Source of the DNA: a bacterium
GTDB taxonomy: Bacteria > Oederibacteriota > PGYV01 > DSBP01
DNA: 11,458 nucleotides
Assembly: GCA_011049465.1 (NCBI GenBank)
Contig: DSBP01000206.1
Coordinates: forward strand, 1 to 11,458
Direction: 5' to 3'
Made by a program: the position numbers and the translations under genes. Positions 6,309 to 11,458 of the stretch are shown piece after piece. The notes under the pieces were generated by a model. The model was not told the origin of the DNA. It worked only from the letters and a program-made list of their open reading frames with translations, and did no database searches. The first letter of the stretch is position 1. Every line of letters starts with the position of its first letter.

Positions 6309-9007
6309 TTTGAATAACCGCAGATCCTGCACACATTGCATCCGCCTTCGTGCTCCAGTGTGGCGCCGCACTCCGGGCACATCCCGCCAAGAGCCTTCCT
6401 GTCGTCCGTGCTTTTAAATATGAACTTTTCGCCGTTTCCTTTTTTATCGTGAAGGTATTTTTCAAGCGCTATGCCTATGGCATCCGGGCACGAGAGCACT
6501 ATACCGCCTTCCTGCCATGCGGGAGCCGGGCACCTTGTTCCGCGCAGGTGTTTTACAAGAGAGTCGGGGCTGACCCCGGCGCGCAGGGCGGTCGAGACAA
6601 GCCTGCTTATTGACTCTGACTGGGCAGCGGCGCATCCGCCCGATTTTCCCATGGCCGTAAACACCTCGCACAACCCCTCCTCATCCTCGTTTATTGTCAC
6701 ATACAGGTTGCCGCAGCCCGTCTTCATCTTTATTGTCTGGCCGAAAGTCACAACCGGCCTCACCCTCGGCTCTATTTCATGCGGCACTGCCGCAACAGCC
6801 TCTTTTTTCCCCTTTACCGACACCGTTAAAACCTGAGCGTCGCGCGAGCCGTCCCTGTAAATCGTGACGCCTTTGCAGTCAAGGCTGTAGGCAAGTTCAT
6901 AGGCCTTTTTAACATCCTCAATTGACGCCGAGTTTCCGAAATTCACGGTCTTCGATACCGCGTTATCCGTGAATTTCTGAAATGCCGCCTGCATTTTTAT
7001 GTGCCACTCGGGCTCAATGTCGTGCGATGTCACAAAGACCTTTTTAACAGCCTCGGGCACGCCCTCAATTCCCGTCACGTGCCCCTCTTCTCCTATTTTC
7101 ATCATAAGGCTGTCGCTGTAAAATTTCTCTTTCCTCGCGCGCTCCAGAAAATACCTGTTTACCTCCGGGAGCTCATCATTATCCATTACCGTCTTTGTAT
7201 AGGCGACGGCAAAAAGCGGCTCAACCCCGGATGAGCATCCGGCTATCATGGAAAGCGTGCCTGTTGGCGCTATTGTGGTCAGCGTCGCGTTCCTCAGCTT
7301 TTTCCCGCTCTTTTCATGCGTTGACCCTTTGTAATTCGGAAACAGCCCCCGCTTTGCCGCCAGTTCCACCGATGCCTTTTCAGCCTCTTCATGTATGAAT
7401 TTCATAATCTCTTCCCCGAGCTTTACAGCCGCCTCCGACGAATAGGGTATGTCAAGCTGCACAAGCATGTCTGCCCAGCCCATTATGCCGAGCCCTATCT
7501 TCCTGTTTGCCTTAACCATTTCATCAATCTTGGCCAGCGGATATTTTGACATGTCTATTACGTTGTCCAGAAAGTGCACCGCGTCTTTTACAATGCGGCC
7601 AAGCCTGTCATAATCAACATTTTTGTCCTTAATAAGAATCGCGAGGTTTACCGAGCCCAGGTTGCACGCCTCGTAAGGAAGCAGGGGCTGCTCGCCGCAA
7701 TTGGATATAACCATGCCGTTAGCTATAAAAGAATGGGTGGCCGGCTCTGTCAGGTCAAAGACCTCTTCCTCTCCGGCAGGCTCAACACTTTTCACCGGAT
7801 CCTCAAAAGATTCGCCGTAACACCCTGCGGACGCCAGCTCCCGCGCGAGAGGCTGATGCCTTTCATTTAAAAAACCCGCGGTTTCAAGAAATTTCTTCAT
7901 GCTGCCGCGCGAGATATTGAGCTCAAAAAGCCTGCCGTCAAGCAGGTATTTTTTCTTTTCGCCGCTTTTATTCTTGTACTCAAAACCCTGCCTCGGAGCG
8001 CGGCTCCTGTCATATATGCGCGACCTAATGCCCAGGTTAATGAGCAGCCTTTGCGTGTCTTTAAGCAGGCTGATTGATTTTGAGGTAAGCCGCACGTATC
8101 TTCTTGACTCACACTGCGACGAAAGCGTACCGTCGGCCGAGAAAAGCCCGCGAAGAAAACCGCAAACCGCGTCTTTTGGCGCGGTAAAGATGCTCTCAGG
8201 CACGGTTTTTTCCGCTGCTCCCGCCTCTTTCATCCCAAGCCTGTAAAAAAAATCGGCAAAGTATTTGCTGTGATATGATAAATGATATACGCTCTCTTTT
8301 CTTTTTACCGGCCTGATTTCTTTCCCGTAATATCCGTTCAGTATATCTTTAAAGTATTCAAGAATATCCGCATCCTTTGAGCCGAACGTGAGCCCGAACC
8401 TGCAGTTCTTCCCGCTCTTAATCAGCCAGCCGTCCCCGATCGCGTATCCGAGCACTTCGCCGAGTTCCTTTGTCCATTCTTCCGGAAGGTTCATATTATA
8501 CACAACGGAATTCTTTCCTTTATGCGAATTGACAACCTCAAACGGCAGCGCCCTCTCTTTATTAAAAACCCCTTCTTCGGACTGTATATAAACACTATCC
8601 GTGCCCGCTTTAAGGTCTTCCGCCCTTACCCATCCCTTATCTGTATATATTTTGTGATCCGCTGTCGCCTTTATTTCCAGCCCTGACTCGAGGGTTATTT
8701 TATAAACAGGCTTAATTCCCGAACTGAACGCACGCGAAATGCCTCTCAAGCCGCACCTGCGCCTTACCTTTACGGCCGTGTTCCCTCCCCGGCCTTCAAG
8801 CACAGCCTCATCAGCAAGCACTCTGAACCCGCCCGCGCTGTGCCTGCCTGCTATTTCAGCCATCCTTACAAGCCCTGATTCGGACGATACAAGCGTGTCT
8901 CCTGTAATGCATGGATTTGTCGACTCAATCTCCCCGATGTGAGGCGTGGGGTTGTCCCTGTTTATCCTGTCTATGAAGAGATTATTCCCGGGTCGCCGTT
9001 TTTCCAT
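6299..9007 (-). CDS. nrdJ: Class II ribonucleotide reductase NrdJ, C-terminal part, containing an intein (in a different frame from the N-terminal part)
   Basis: This frame holds the last 22 residues of the N-extein, a 404-residue intein, and a 466-residue C-extein. The C-extein begins with the catalytic cysteine (CGEQPLLPYEACNLGSVNL). It continues through KIGLGIMGWADML, the PTGTLSMIAGCSSGVEPLF signature of B12-dependent reductases, a TSCPD-type domain (TGCGNLYVTINEDEEG onward), and a terminal Cys-rich tail (CPECG, CNVC, CGYSKC) likely to relay electrons to the active site. The enzyme reduces ribonucleotides to deoxyribonucleotides with adenosylcobalamin. The ATG at 9007 is only where this frame opens: it has no ribosome-binding site, and its first nine codons are an out-of-frame copy of the upstream part. 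Protein homology resumes at about 8977 (FIDRINRDNP). With the frameshift corrected and the intein removed, the protein would be about 743 residues, normal for NrdJ. Confidence 0.93.
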   Translation of the reverse strand: MEKRRPGNNLFIDRINRDNPTPHIGEIESTNPCITGDTLVSSESGLVRMAEIAGRHSAGGFRVLADEAVLEGRGGNTAVKVRRRCGLRGISRAFSSGIKPVYKITLESGLEIKATADHKIYTDKGWVRAEDLKAGTDSVYIQSEEGVFNKERALPFEVVNSHKGKNSVVYNMNLPEEWTKELGEVLGYAIGDGWLIKSGKNCRFGLTFGSKDADILEYFKDILNGYYGKEIRPVKRKESVYHLSYHSKYFADFFYRLGMKEAGAAEKTVPESIFTAPKDAVCGFLRGLFSADGTLSSQCESRRYVRLTSKSISLLKDTQRLLINLGIRSRIYDRSRAPRQGFEYKNKSGEKKKYLLDGRLFELNISRGSMKKFLETAGFLNERHQPLARELASAGCYGESFEDPVKSVEPAGEEEVFDLTEPATHSFIANGMVISNCGEQPLLPYEACNLGSVNLAILIKDKNVDYDRLGRIVKDAVHFLDNVIDMSKYPLAKIDEMVKANRKIGLGIMGWADMLVQLDIPYSSEAAVKLGEEIMKFIHEEAEKASVELAAKRGLFPNYKGSTHEKSGKKLRNATLTTIAPTGTLSMIAGCSSGVEPLFAVAYTKTVMDNDELPEVNRYFLERARKEKFYSDSLMMKIGEEGHVTGIEGVPEAVKKVFVTSHDIEPEWHIKMQAAFQKFTDNAVSKTVNFGNSASIEDVKKAYELAYSLDCKGVTIYRDGSRDAQVLTVSVKGKKEAVAAVPHEIEPRVRPVVTFGQTIKMKTGCGNLYVTINEDEEGLCEVFTAMGKSGGCAAAQSESISRLVSTALRAGVSPDSLVKHLRGTRCPAPAWQEGGIVLSCPDAIGIALEKYLHDKKGNGEKFIFKSTDDRKALGGMCPECGATLEHEGGCNVCRICGYSKCL
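7700..8911 (-). mobile_element. Intein with LAGLIDADG homing endonuclease, inserted before the NrdJ catalytic cysteine
   Basis: 404 residues from Cys1 (codon 8909-8911) to Asn404 (7700-7702), followed by Cys+1 of the host. Splicing blocks: A is CITGDTLV (1-8). B is TADH (Thr83, His86). F/G is EVFDLTEPATHSFIANG (His393), ending VISN. The C-terminal Asn404 is present, but the usual penultimate His is Ser403. The endonuclease core has two LAGLIDADG-type helices, LGYAIGDG (154-161) and FLRGLFSADG (252-261), each with its acidic metal ligand, so the homing endonuclease may be active. The NP-intein-CGEQ site is a known insertion site in ribonucleotide reductases. The intein keeps one open frame throughout, which argues that it is not decaying. 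Confidence 0.95.
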
Positions 9008-9744
9008 GAATACTCAACTATCATATTGAATATTTCACGCGCGTCCTCTGTCCCTGCGCTTGTGCCGTCCCGCGGGTTGAGCAGCTCGTACCTGCCGCCG
9101 GCCTTCAAAGCCTTCATGAATTTTTCTGTTATTGCGACGGAAATATTAAAATTCGTAATCTCGGCGTTGTCAGCCTTGCATGTTATGAATTCCTTTATAT
9201 CCGGATGGTCAACGCGGAGAATCCCCATATTTGCGCCGCGCCTTGTGCCGCCCTGCTTTATCGCCTCAGTCGCCGCGTTGAAAACCTTCATAAAAGAGAC
9301 CGGGCCCGACGATACACCGCTTGTGGTCTTTACCTTGTCACGGTTAGGCCTTAAGCGGGAAAAGGAGAAGCCCGTGCCCCCGCCGCTCTTATGTATGAGC
9401 GCCGCGTGCTTAATCGCCTCAAATATGCCTTCAATGGAGTCTTCAATGGGAAGGACAAAACAGGCAGCAAGCTGCTGAAGGTCGCGGCCCGCGTTCATCA
9501 GCGTGGGGGAATTGGGCAGGAACTCAAGGGATGTCATGAGGCCGTAAAATTTCTCCGCGGTTTTATTCACATCCGCTTTTTTGTCATACAAAAGCTCGGC
9601 TTTGGCGATGTTTTCAGCCACCCGCCTGAACAACCCCTCAGCGTCCTCTACGGGCTCACCCCTGTCATTTTTTATAAAGTAGCGCTTTTTAAGGACAGTA
9701 AGCGCGTTTTCGGACAAAACAGGCTTTTCATCATTTTTATTCAC
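8971..9744 (-). CDS. nrdJ: Class II ribonucleotide reductase NrdJ, N-terminal part, ended early by a 2-nt frameshift
   Basis: 257 residues forming the N-terminal domain of adenosylcobalamin-dependent ribonucleotide reductase. Visible signatures are EFLPNSPTLMNAGR (about 74-87), the active-site disulfide Cys95 in AACFVLPIEDS, KSGGGTGFSFSRLRP, TSGVSSGPVSFMKVFNAATEAIKQGG, RRGANMGIL and WKNGDPGI. After GII the frame reads Ser-Ser-stop (TAG at 8971-8973), while the expected continuation FIDRINRDNP is in another frame. Two extra bases (T8979 and C8978 on the minus strand, a doubled TC) explain this exactly. The GTG at 9742-9744 is chosen because AAGGAG precedes it at 6 nt. An in-frame TTG at 9792 lies inside the promoter's -10 region, so it is not the start. 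This is either a sequencing/assembly error or a real inactivating mutation. Confidence 0.93.
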   Translation of the reverse strand: MNKNDEKPVLSENALTVLKKRYFIKNDRGEPVEDAEGLFRRVAENIAKAELLYDKKADVNKTAEKFYGLMTSLEFLPNSPTLMNAGRDLQQLAACFVLPIEDSIEGIFEAIKHAALIHKSGGGTGFSFSRLRPNRDKVKTTSGVSSGPVSFMKVFNAATEAIKQGGTRRGANMGILRVDHPDIKEFITCKADNAEITNFNISVAITEKFMKALKAGGRYELLNPRDGTSAGTEDAREIFNMIVEYSWKNGDPGIISS

Positions 9745-9780
9745 GGGTTTCTCCTTATTAATATTCTGTTTGGGAGTGAA

Positions 9781-9808
9781 ATTATATACCAATCAGCGGA
9801 AGTGTCAA
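9781..9808 (-). promoter_or_regulatory. Sigma-70 promoter of the nrdJ-exonuclease operon
   Basis: On the minus strand, TTGACA (9803-9808), a 16-nt spacer, then TATAAT (9781-9786): both boxes perfect. Transcription would start near 9774, giving a leader of about 30 nt with an AAGGAG site. No NrdR box pair and no cobalamin riboswitch lie between it and the gene. Confidence 0.85.
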
Positions 9809-9857
9809 GGAGAGATTTTGATACAAAAACAATTTATATTTTATATTTGATATTTAC

Positions 9858-9877
9858 TGCCGGAACAAGTTCCAGCA
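9858..9877. repeat. Near-perfect 20-bp palindrome, candidate operator
   Basis: TGCCGGAACAAGTTCCAGCA: GGAAC and GTTCC around AA, extended by TGC/GCA with one mismatch pair. It lies 50-75 bp upstream of the nrdJ -35 box. The spacing does not match the Gram-positive LexA box (GAAC-N4-GTTC) or NrdR boxes. The regulator, if any, is unknown. Confidence 0.35.
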
Positions 9878-9953
9878 AACCTGCAATAAGGTATTTTATA
9901 TTTTTTTGCGTTCAGGCCTCTTCGGCTATATTTTTTTCTGCGAGGCAATTCAT

Positions 9954-10059
9954 CCTTCGGCGGGCTCTGGACAAGAAAATTGCCCTGCAGGGTGAAAACG
10001 CGCCGGTATTATCGGCGCGGTTGAAGCCGGCTTGTCCGCTGTAGCTCAAAGAGCGAAGG
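9954..10059. repeat. Inverted-repeat-bounded element (REP/MITE-like)
   Basis: The outer ends are CCTTCG (9954-9959) and CGAAGG (10054-10059). Inner arms are GGACAAG (9969-9975) and CTTGTCC (10031-10037). The core contains the palindrome CCCTGCAGGG (9983-9992) and the hairpin 9999-10019. It is a 106-bp unit with no coding capacity. No target-site duplication is obvious. It resembles short intergenic repeats seen in environmental bacterial genomes, but copy number cannot be judged from one copy. Confidence 0.45.
9995..10019 (-). terminator. GC-rich hairpin with short U-tract, possible second terminator
   Basis: On the minus strand CGCGCCG, a 7-nt loop, CGGCGCG, then TTTT (9995-9998). The stem is strong but the U-tract is only four bases. 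It could back up the upstream terminator or simply be the core of the repeat element. Confidence 0.4.
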
Positions 10060-10097
10060 TGGGAAACGGGGCAACGGTAAAAGAAAATAAATGAAGT

Positions 10098-10145
10098 AAA
10101 AAATACCCTGCCTGCCCTGCACCATATGGCGCACGGCACGCAGGG
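10098..10145 (-). terminator. Rho-independent terminator of the lipoprotein gene
   Basis: A 40-bp inverted repeat (10106-10145) around CCATATGG, with three mismatch or wobble positions at 6-, 4- and 3-bp intervals. On the minus strand it is followed by TATTTTTT (10098-10105). It starts 54 nt after the lipoprotein stop codon. Confidence 0.75.
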
Positions 10146-10199
10146 CAATAATTAAAACCAAAAAAACAATACCGGAACAAGGACGCAAAAGGTAAACTG

Positions 10200-11246
10200 T
10201 TACTGGGTCCTCACAAGGCGGAAGCCTAAGTCGTGCAACCCGGAATACGGGTAAAAGTAGAACCGGAAACCCGACTGCAGGTTGTCCGGGGAGGAGTAAA
10301 AGCTTCCGCCCCGATACGTGCGGTAGGAGCCGTTCGCAGGACCTTTATAATCCGCAGACATTCCGGGATAACTTTCATACCAGTCCCAGCACCATTCCCG
10401 TACATTTCCTGACATATCATATATTCCAAGTGCATTTGGATTTTTCCCGCCGACATCATGCGTGACATCTCCTGAATTATAGGGATACCACGCCACAAGC
10501 CCTGTCGCTGTATCGTCAGTGTAATCCGCCGTTGCTCCGCTCGCGTAATTATGCGGCGTCCAGCTTGACCCGTTTATATACCTTGCCGCATATTCCCACT
10601 CTCCTTCTGTCGGCAGACGGTATCCGTTTGCGCTCCAGTTTACATATGGGTTATCAAAACTGCCGGGTGTTGTATTTATGAGGTCTTCATAGTCTCCACC
10701 CGTTGAGTCCCTTAAGGGAATTGTTTTTTCTTCGTTAGTATAATATACGGGTGTTCGGCCTGTCATTTCGCTGTAAGCATTGCACCACACTATCATATCC
10801 CGCCAGTTTATTGTCGTCACTGGTTCGTATTTTCTTGTCGTTGGGATGATTCCTGTTCCGCCGTTATTTCCTTCCCTTCCCGCATTAGCAAAAACATATC
10901 CGCTGCCAATTGCCCATTGATATACCTCATACCACAACTCATATGTCACTTGGCATTTGCCAATGTAAAAGGACGATATTGTGTGGCTGAAACTTTCGCT
11001 TCCGTCAGTCTGCGTAAAGGTCCCGCCCGGCACAGATACGAATGAACGGACTTCTACCGCTGTTTGTACCGCGTCCGGGGTCGGCGTTGTTGTCGGCGTT
11101 GCCGTAAATGCAGGGGTTATCGCATATGTCATTGTCAGTGTTGCCTCCGGCGAATCAGGCGCTGTCGGCGCCTCCTCCTTACTGCATGATGATAACGCCA
11201 TAAACGCCAATACTGCCGCTGATAAAACACAAAGTGCTTTTTTCAT
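10200..11246 (-). CDS. Lipoprotein with a non-catalytic FGE-sulfatase (SUMF1) domain
   Basis: 348 residues. Residues 1-21 form a lipoprotein signal: MKK, a hydrophobic core, and the lipobox LSSC with Cys21 as the lipidated residue. Asp is not at +2 (Ser22), so outer-membrane or surface location is possible if the cell is diderm. A Thr/Pro-rich linker (about 26-62) follows. Residues about 70-346 are an FGE-sulfatase domain: VPGGTF, the YRLPTEGEWEYAAR signature, GIYDMSGNVREWCWDWY, YRGGSF, and GFRLVR. The cysteines that formylglycine-generating enzymes use near the C-terminus are missing between RGGSF and GFRLV, so oxidase activity is unlikely; a binding or structural role (C-type-lectin-like fold) is inferred. 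The ATG at 11244-11246 has GAGG 8 nt upstream. A GTG two codons earlier would leave only 2 nt to that site. It has its own promoter and terminator, so it is monocistronic. Confidence 0.9.
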   Translation of the reverse strand: MKKALCVLSAAVLAFMALSSCSKEEAPTAPDSPEATLTMTYAITPAFTATPTTTPTPDAVQTAVEVRSFVSVPGGTFTQTDGSESFSHTISSFYIGKCQVTYELWYEVYQWAIGSGYVFANAGREGNNGGTGIIPTTRKYEPVTTINWRDMIVWCNAYSEMTGRTPVYYTNEEKTIPLRDSTGGDYEDLINTTPGSFDNPYVNWSANGYRLPTEGEWEYAARYINGSSWTPHNYASGATADYTDDTATGLVAWYPYNSGDVTHDVGGKNPNALGIYDMSGNVREWCWDWYESYPGMSADYKGPANGSYRTYRGGSFYSSPDNLQSGFRFYFYPYSGLHDLGFRLVRTQ

Positions 11247-11294
11247 TCCCACATCCTCAACCTGGTTTAAACTCAGTAAAACACGCCTTAATTA

Positions 11295-11322
11295 ATTATA
11301 CCCTCTGCTGCAGTTGTGTCAA
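11295..11322 (-). promoter_or_regulatory. Sigma-70 promoter of the SUMF1-domain lipoprotein
   Basis: On the minus strand TTGACA (11317-11322), a 16-nt spacer, TATAAT (11295-11300), again perfect boxes. The leader would be about 40 nt. It is divergent from the plus-strand promoter at 11360. Confidence 0.83.
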
Positions 11323-11359
11323 GATTTAAAAATGCACCCAGAAACCGCAATAGGAACAA

Positions 11360-11388
11360 TTGAAAAGGCCGTTTAATCCATGTATAAT
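11360..11388 (+). promoter_or_regulatory. Sigma-70 promoter of the truncated plus-strand gene
   Basis: TTGAAA (11360-11365), a 17-nt spacer, TATAAT (11383-11388). A 10-bp palindrome ATAACGTTAT (11387-11396) overlaps the end of the -10 box and the start point, and could be an operator. Confidence 0.8.
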
Positions 11389-11413
11389 AACGTTATCAAC
11401 GCGTTAAATACAT

Positions 11414-11428
11414 TCACCCAACGGGTGA
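11414..11428 (+). repeat. Hairpin in the leader of the truncated plus-strand gene
   Basis: TCACCC, loop aac, GGGTGA: a 6-bp stem ending right before the AAGGAG ribosome-binding site (11430-11435). It could influence translation or mark the end of a repeat. Confidence 0.4.
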
Positions 11429-11445
11429 GAAGGAGAAAACGGCCC

Positions 11446-11458
11446 ATGAATAGTATAC
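11446..11458 (+). CDS. Start of a plus-strand gene, cut off by the window edge
   Basis: Only ATG AAT AGT ATA (Met-Asn-Ser-Ile) is visible. It is supported by the promoter at 11360-11388 and by AAGGAG 10 nt before the ATG. The product cannot be identified. An 8-bp inverted repeat (GGCCGTTT at 11367-11374 and AAACGGCC at 11437-11444) brackets the leader. A transposase gene inside an insertion element is one possibility, but nothing visible proves it. Confidence 0.6.

Larger units (their letters stand above)
9809..10199. other. Intergenic region with inverted repeats and terminator-like hairpins, no gene seen
   Basis: About 390 bp between the lipoprotein stop and the nrdJ promoter. No convincing coding frame is present. 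From left to right it holds a near-palindrome at 9858-9877, two copies of TATATTTTTTT exactly 30 bp apart (9897-9907 and 9927-9937), a flanking inverted repeat CCTTCG/CGAAGG with inner GGACAAG/CTTGTCC (9954-10059), the palindrome CCCTGCAGGG (9983-9992), a 7-bp GC hairpin (9999-10019), and the strong hairpin at 10106-10145. It looks like an accumulation site for small repeats. Confidence 0.6.

Noticed and set aside
5601..6317. Long plus-strand open frame (238 aa) antisense to the exonuclease gene
   Set aside because: It mirrors the exonuclease coding frame; the opposite strand has all DEDDh and BRCT motifs, and this frame shows no recognisable domain or ribosome-binding site.
8971..8990. Programmed -1 frameshift in nrdJ
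   Set aside because: No X-XXY-YYZ slippery heptamer or clear stimulatory structure is seen; a doubled TC is simpler.
9744..9792. TTG start at 9792 for nrdJ
   Set aside because: It lies within the promoter -10/spacer, upstream of the likely transcription start; GTG 9744 has AAGGAG.
9912..10148. Minus-strand open frame of 78 aa in the intergenic region
   Set aside because: It runs through the terminator hairpin and repeat element, with no ribosome-binding site or recognisable domain.
9775..10199. Cobalamin riboswitch or NrdR boxes controlling the B12-dependent reductase
   Set aside because: No B12-box sequence or paired NrdR-type palindromes were found, and the promoter is only about 37-64 bp from the start codon.
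1..11458. CRISPR arrays, tRNA or rRNA genes
   Set aside because: No regularly spaced direct repeats with spacers, no T-loop consensus and no rRNA-like stretches were seen on either strand.

Overview
The window is bacterial. Its genes are closely spaced, have Shine-Dalgarno starts, and are served by near-consensus sigma-70 promoters. Every complete gene lies on the minus strand. Only a gene cut off at the right edge lies on the plus strand. The mix (class II ribonucleotide reductase with an intein, a Thr/Pro-rich lipoprotein with an FGE-sulfatase domain, PilZ pairs, a fused NDP-sugar pyrophosphorylase/phosphomannomutase) would fit a metagenome-derived candidate phylum. The TP-rich linker is reminiscent of Goldbacteria-like genomes, but that placement is a guess and no phylum can be assigned from the sequence alone.

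Layout, right to left, following minus-strand transcription. (a) 11295-11446 holds two divergent promoters. One drives an FGE-sulfatase/SUMF1-domain lipoprotein (11246 to 10200), which ends at a strong hairpin terminator. The other drives a plus-strand gene of which only the first codons are visible. (b) 9809-10199 is a non-coding stretch of inverted repeats and terminator-like hairpins. (c) A TTGACA-16-TATAAT promoter at 9781-9808 starts a nucleotide operon. It contains the adenosylcobalamin-dependent (class II) ribonucleotide reductase, 9744 to 6299, then an overlapping DnaQ-type exonuclease with a C-terminal BRCT domain, 6308 to 5325. The reductase is interrupted by a 404-residue LAGLIDADG intein placed exactly before the catalytic cysteine, and by a 2-nt frameshift about 22 codons upstream of the intein. 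(d) An extended -10 promoter at 5266-5274 starts a probable five-gene operon: two paralogous PilZ proteins, a small protein resembling a MoxR-type AAA+ module without its nucleotide-binding motifs, a nucleotidyltransferase/hexapeptide/phosphomannomutase fusion with a degenerate mutase active site, and a TerC-family membrane protein. (e) 1-238 is non-coding with a GC-rich hairpin.

Functionally, (c) makes deoxynucleotides and adds a proofreading-type nuclease. In (d), c-di-GMP-sensing PilZ proteins sit with an activated-sugar enzyme, so control of polysaccharide or glycan precursor synthesis by c-di-GMP is a reasonable inference. The points most worth a second look are the intein/catalytic-cysteine arrangement, the frameshift beside it, the dead AAA-like protein, and the loss of several mutase active-site motifs in the fusion enzyme. 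No CRISPR array, tRNA, rRNA or clearly novel defence system was seen.
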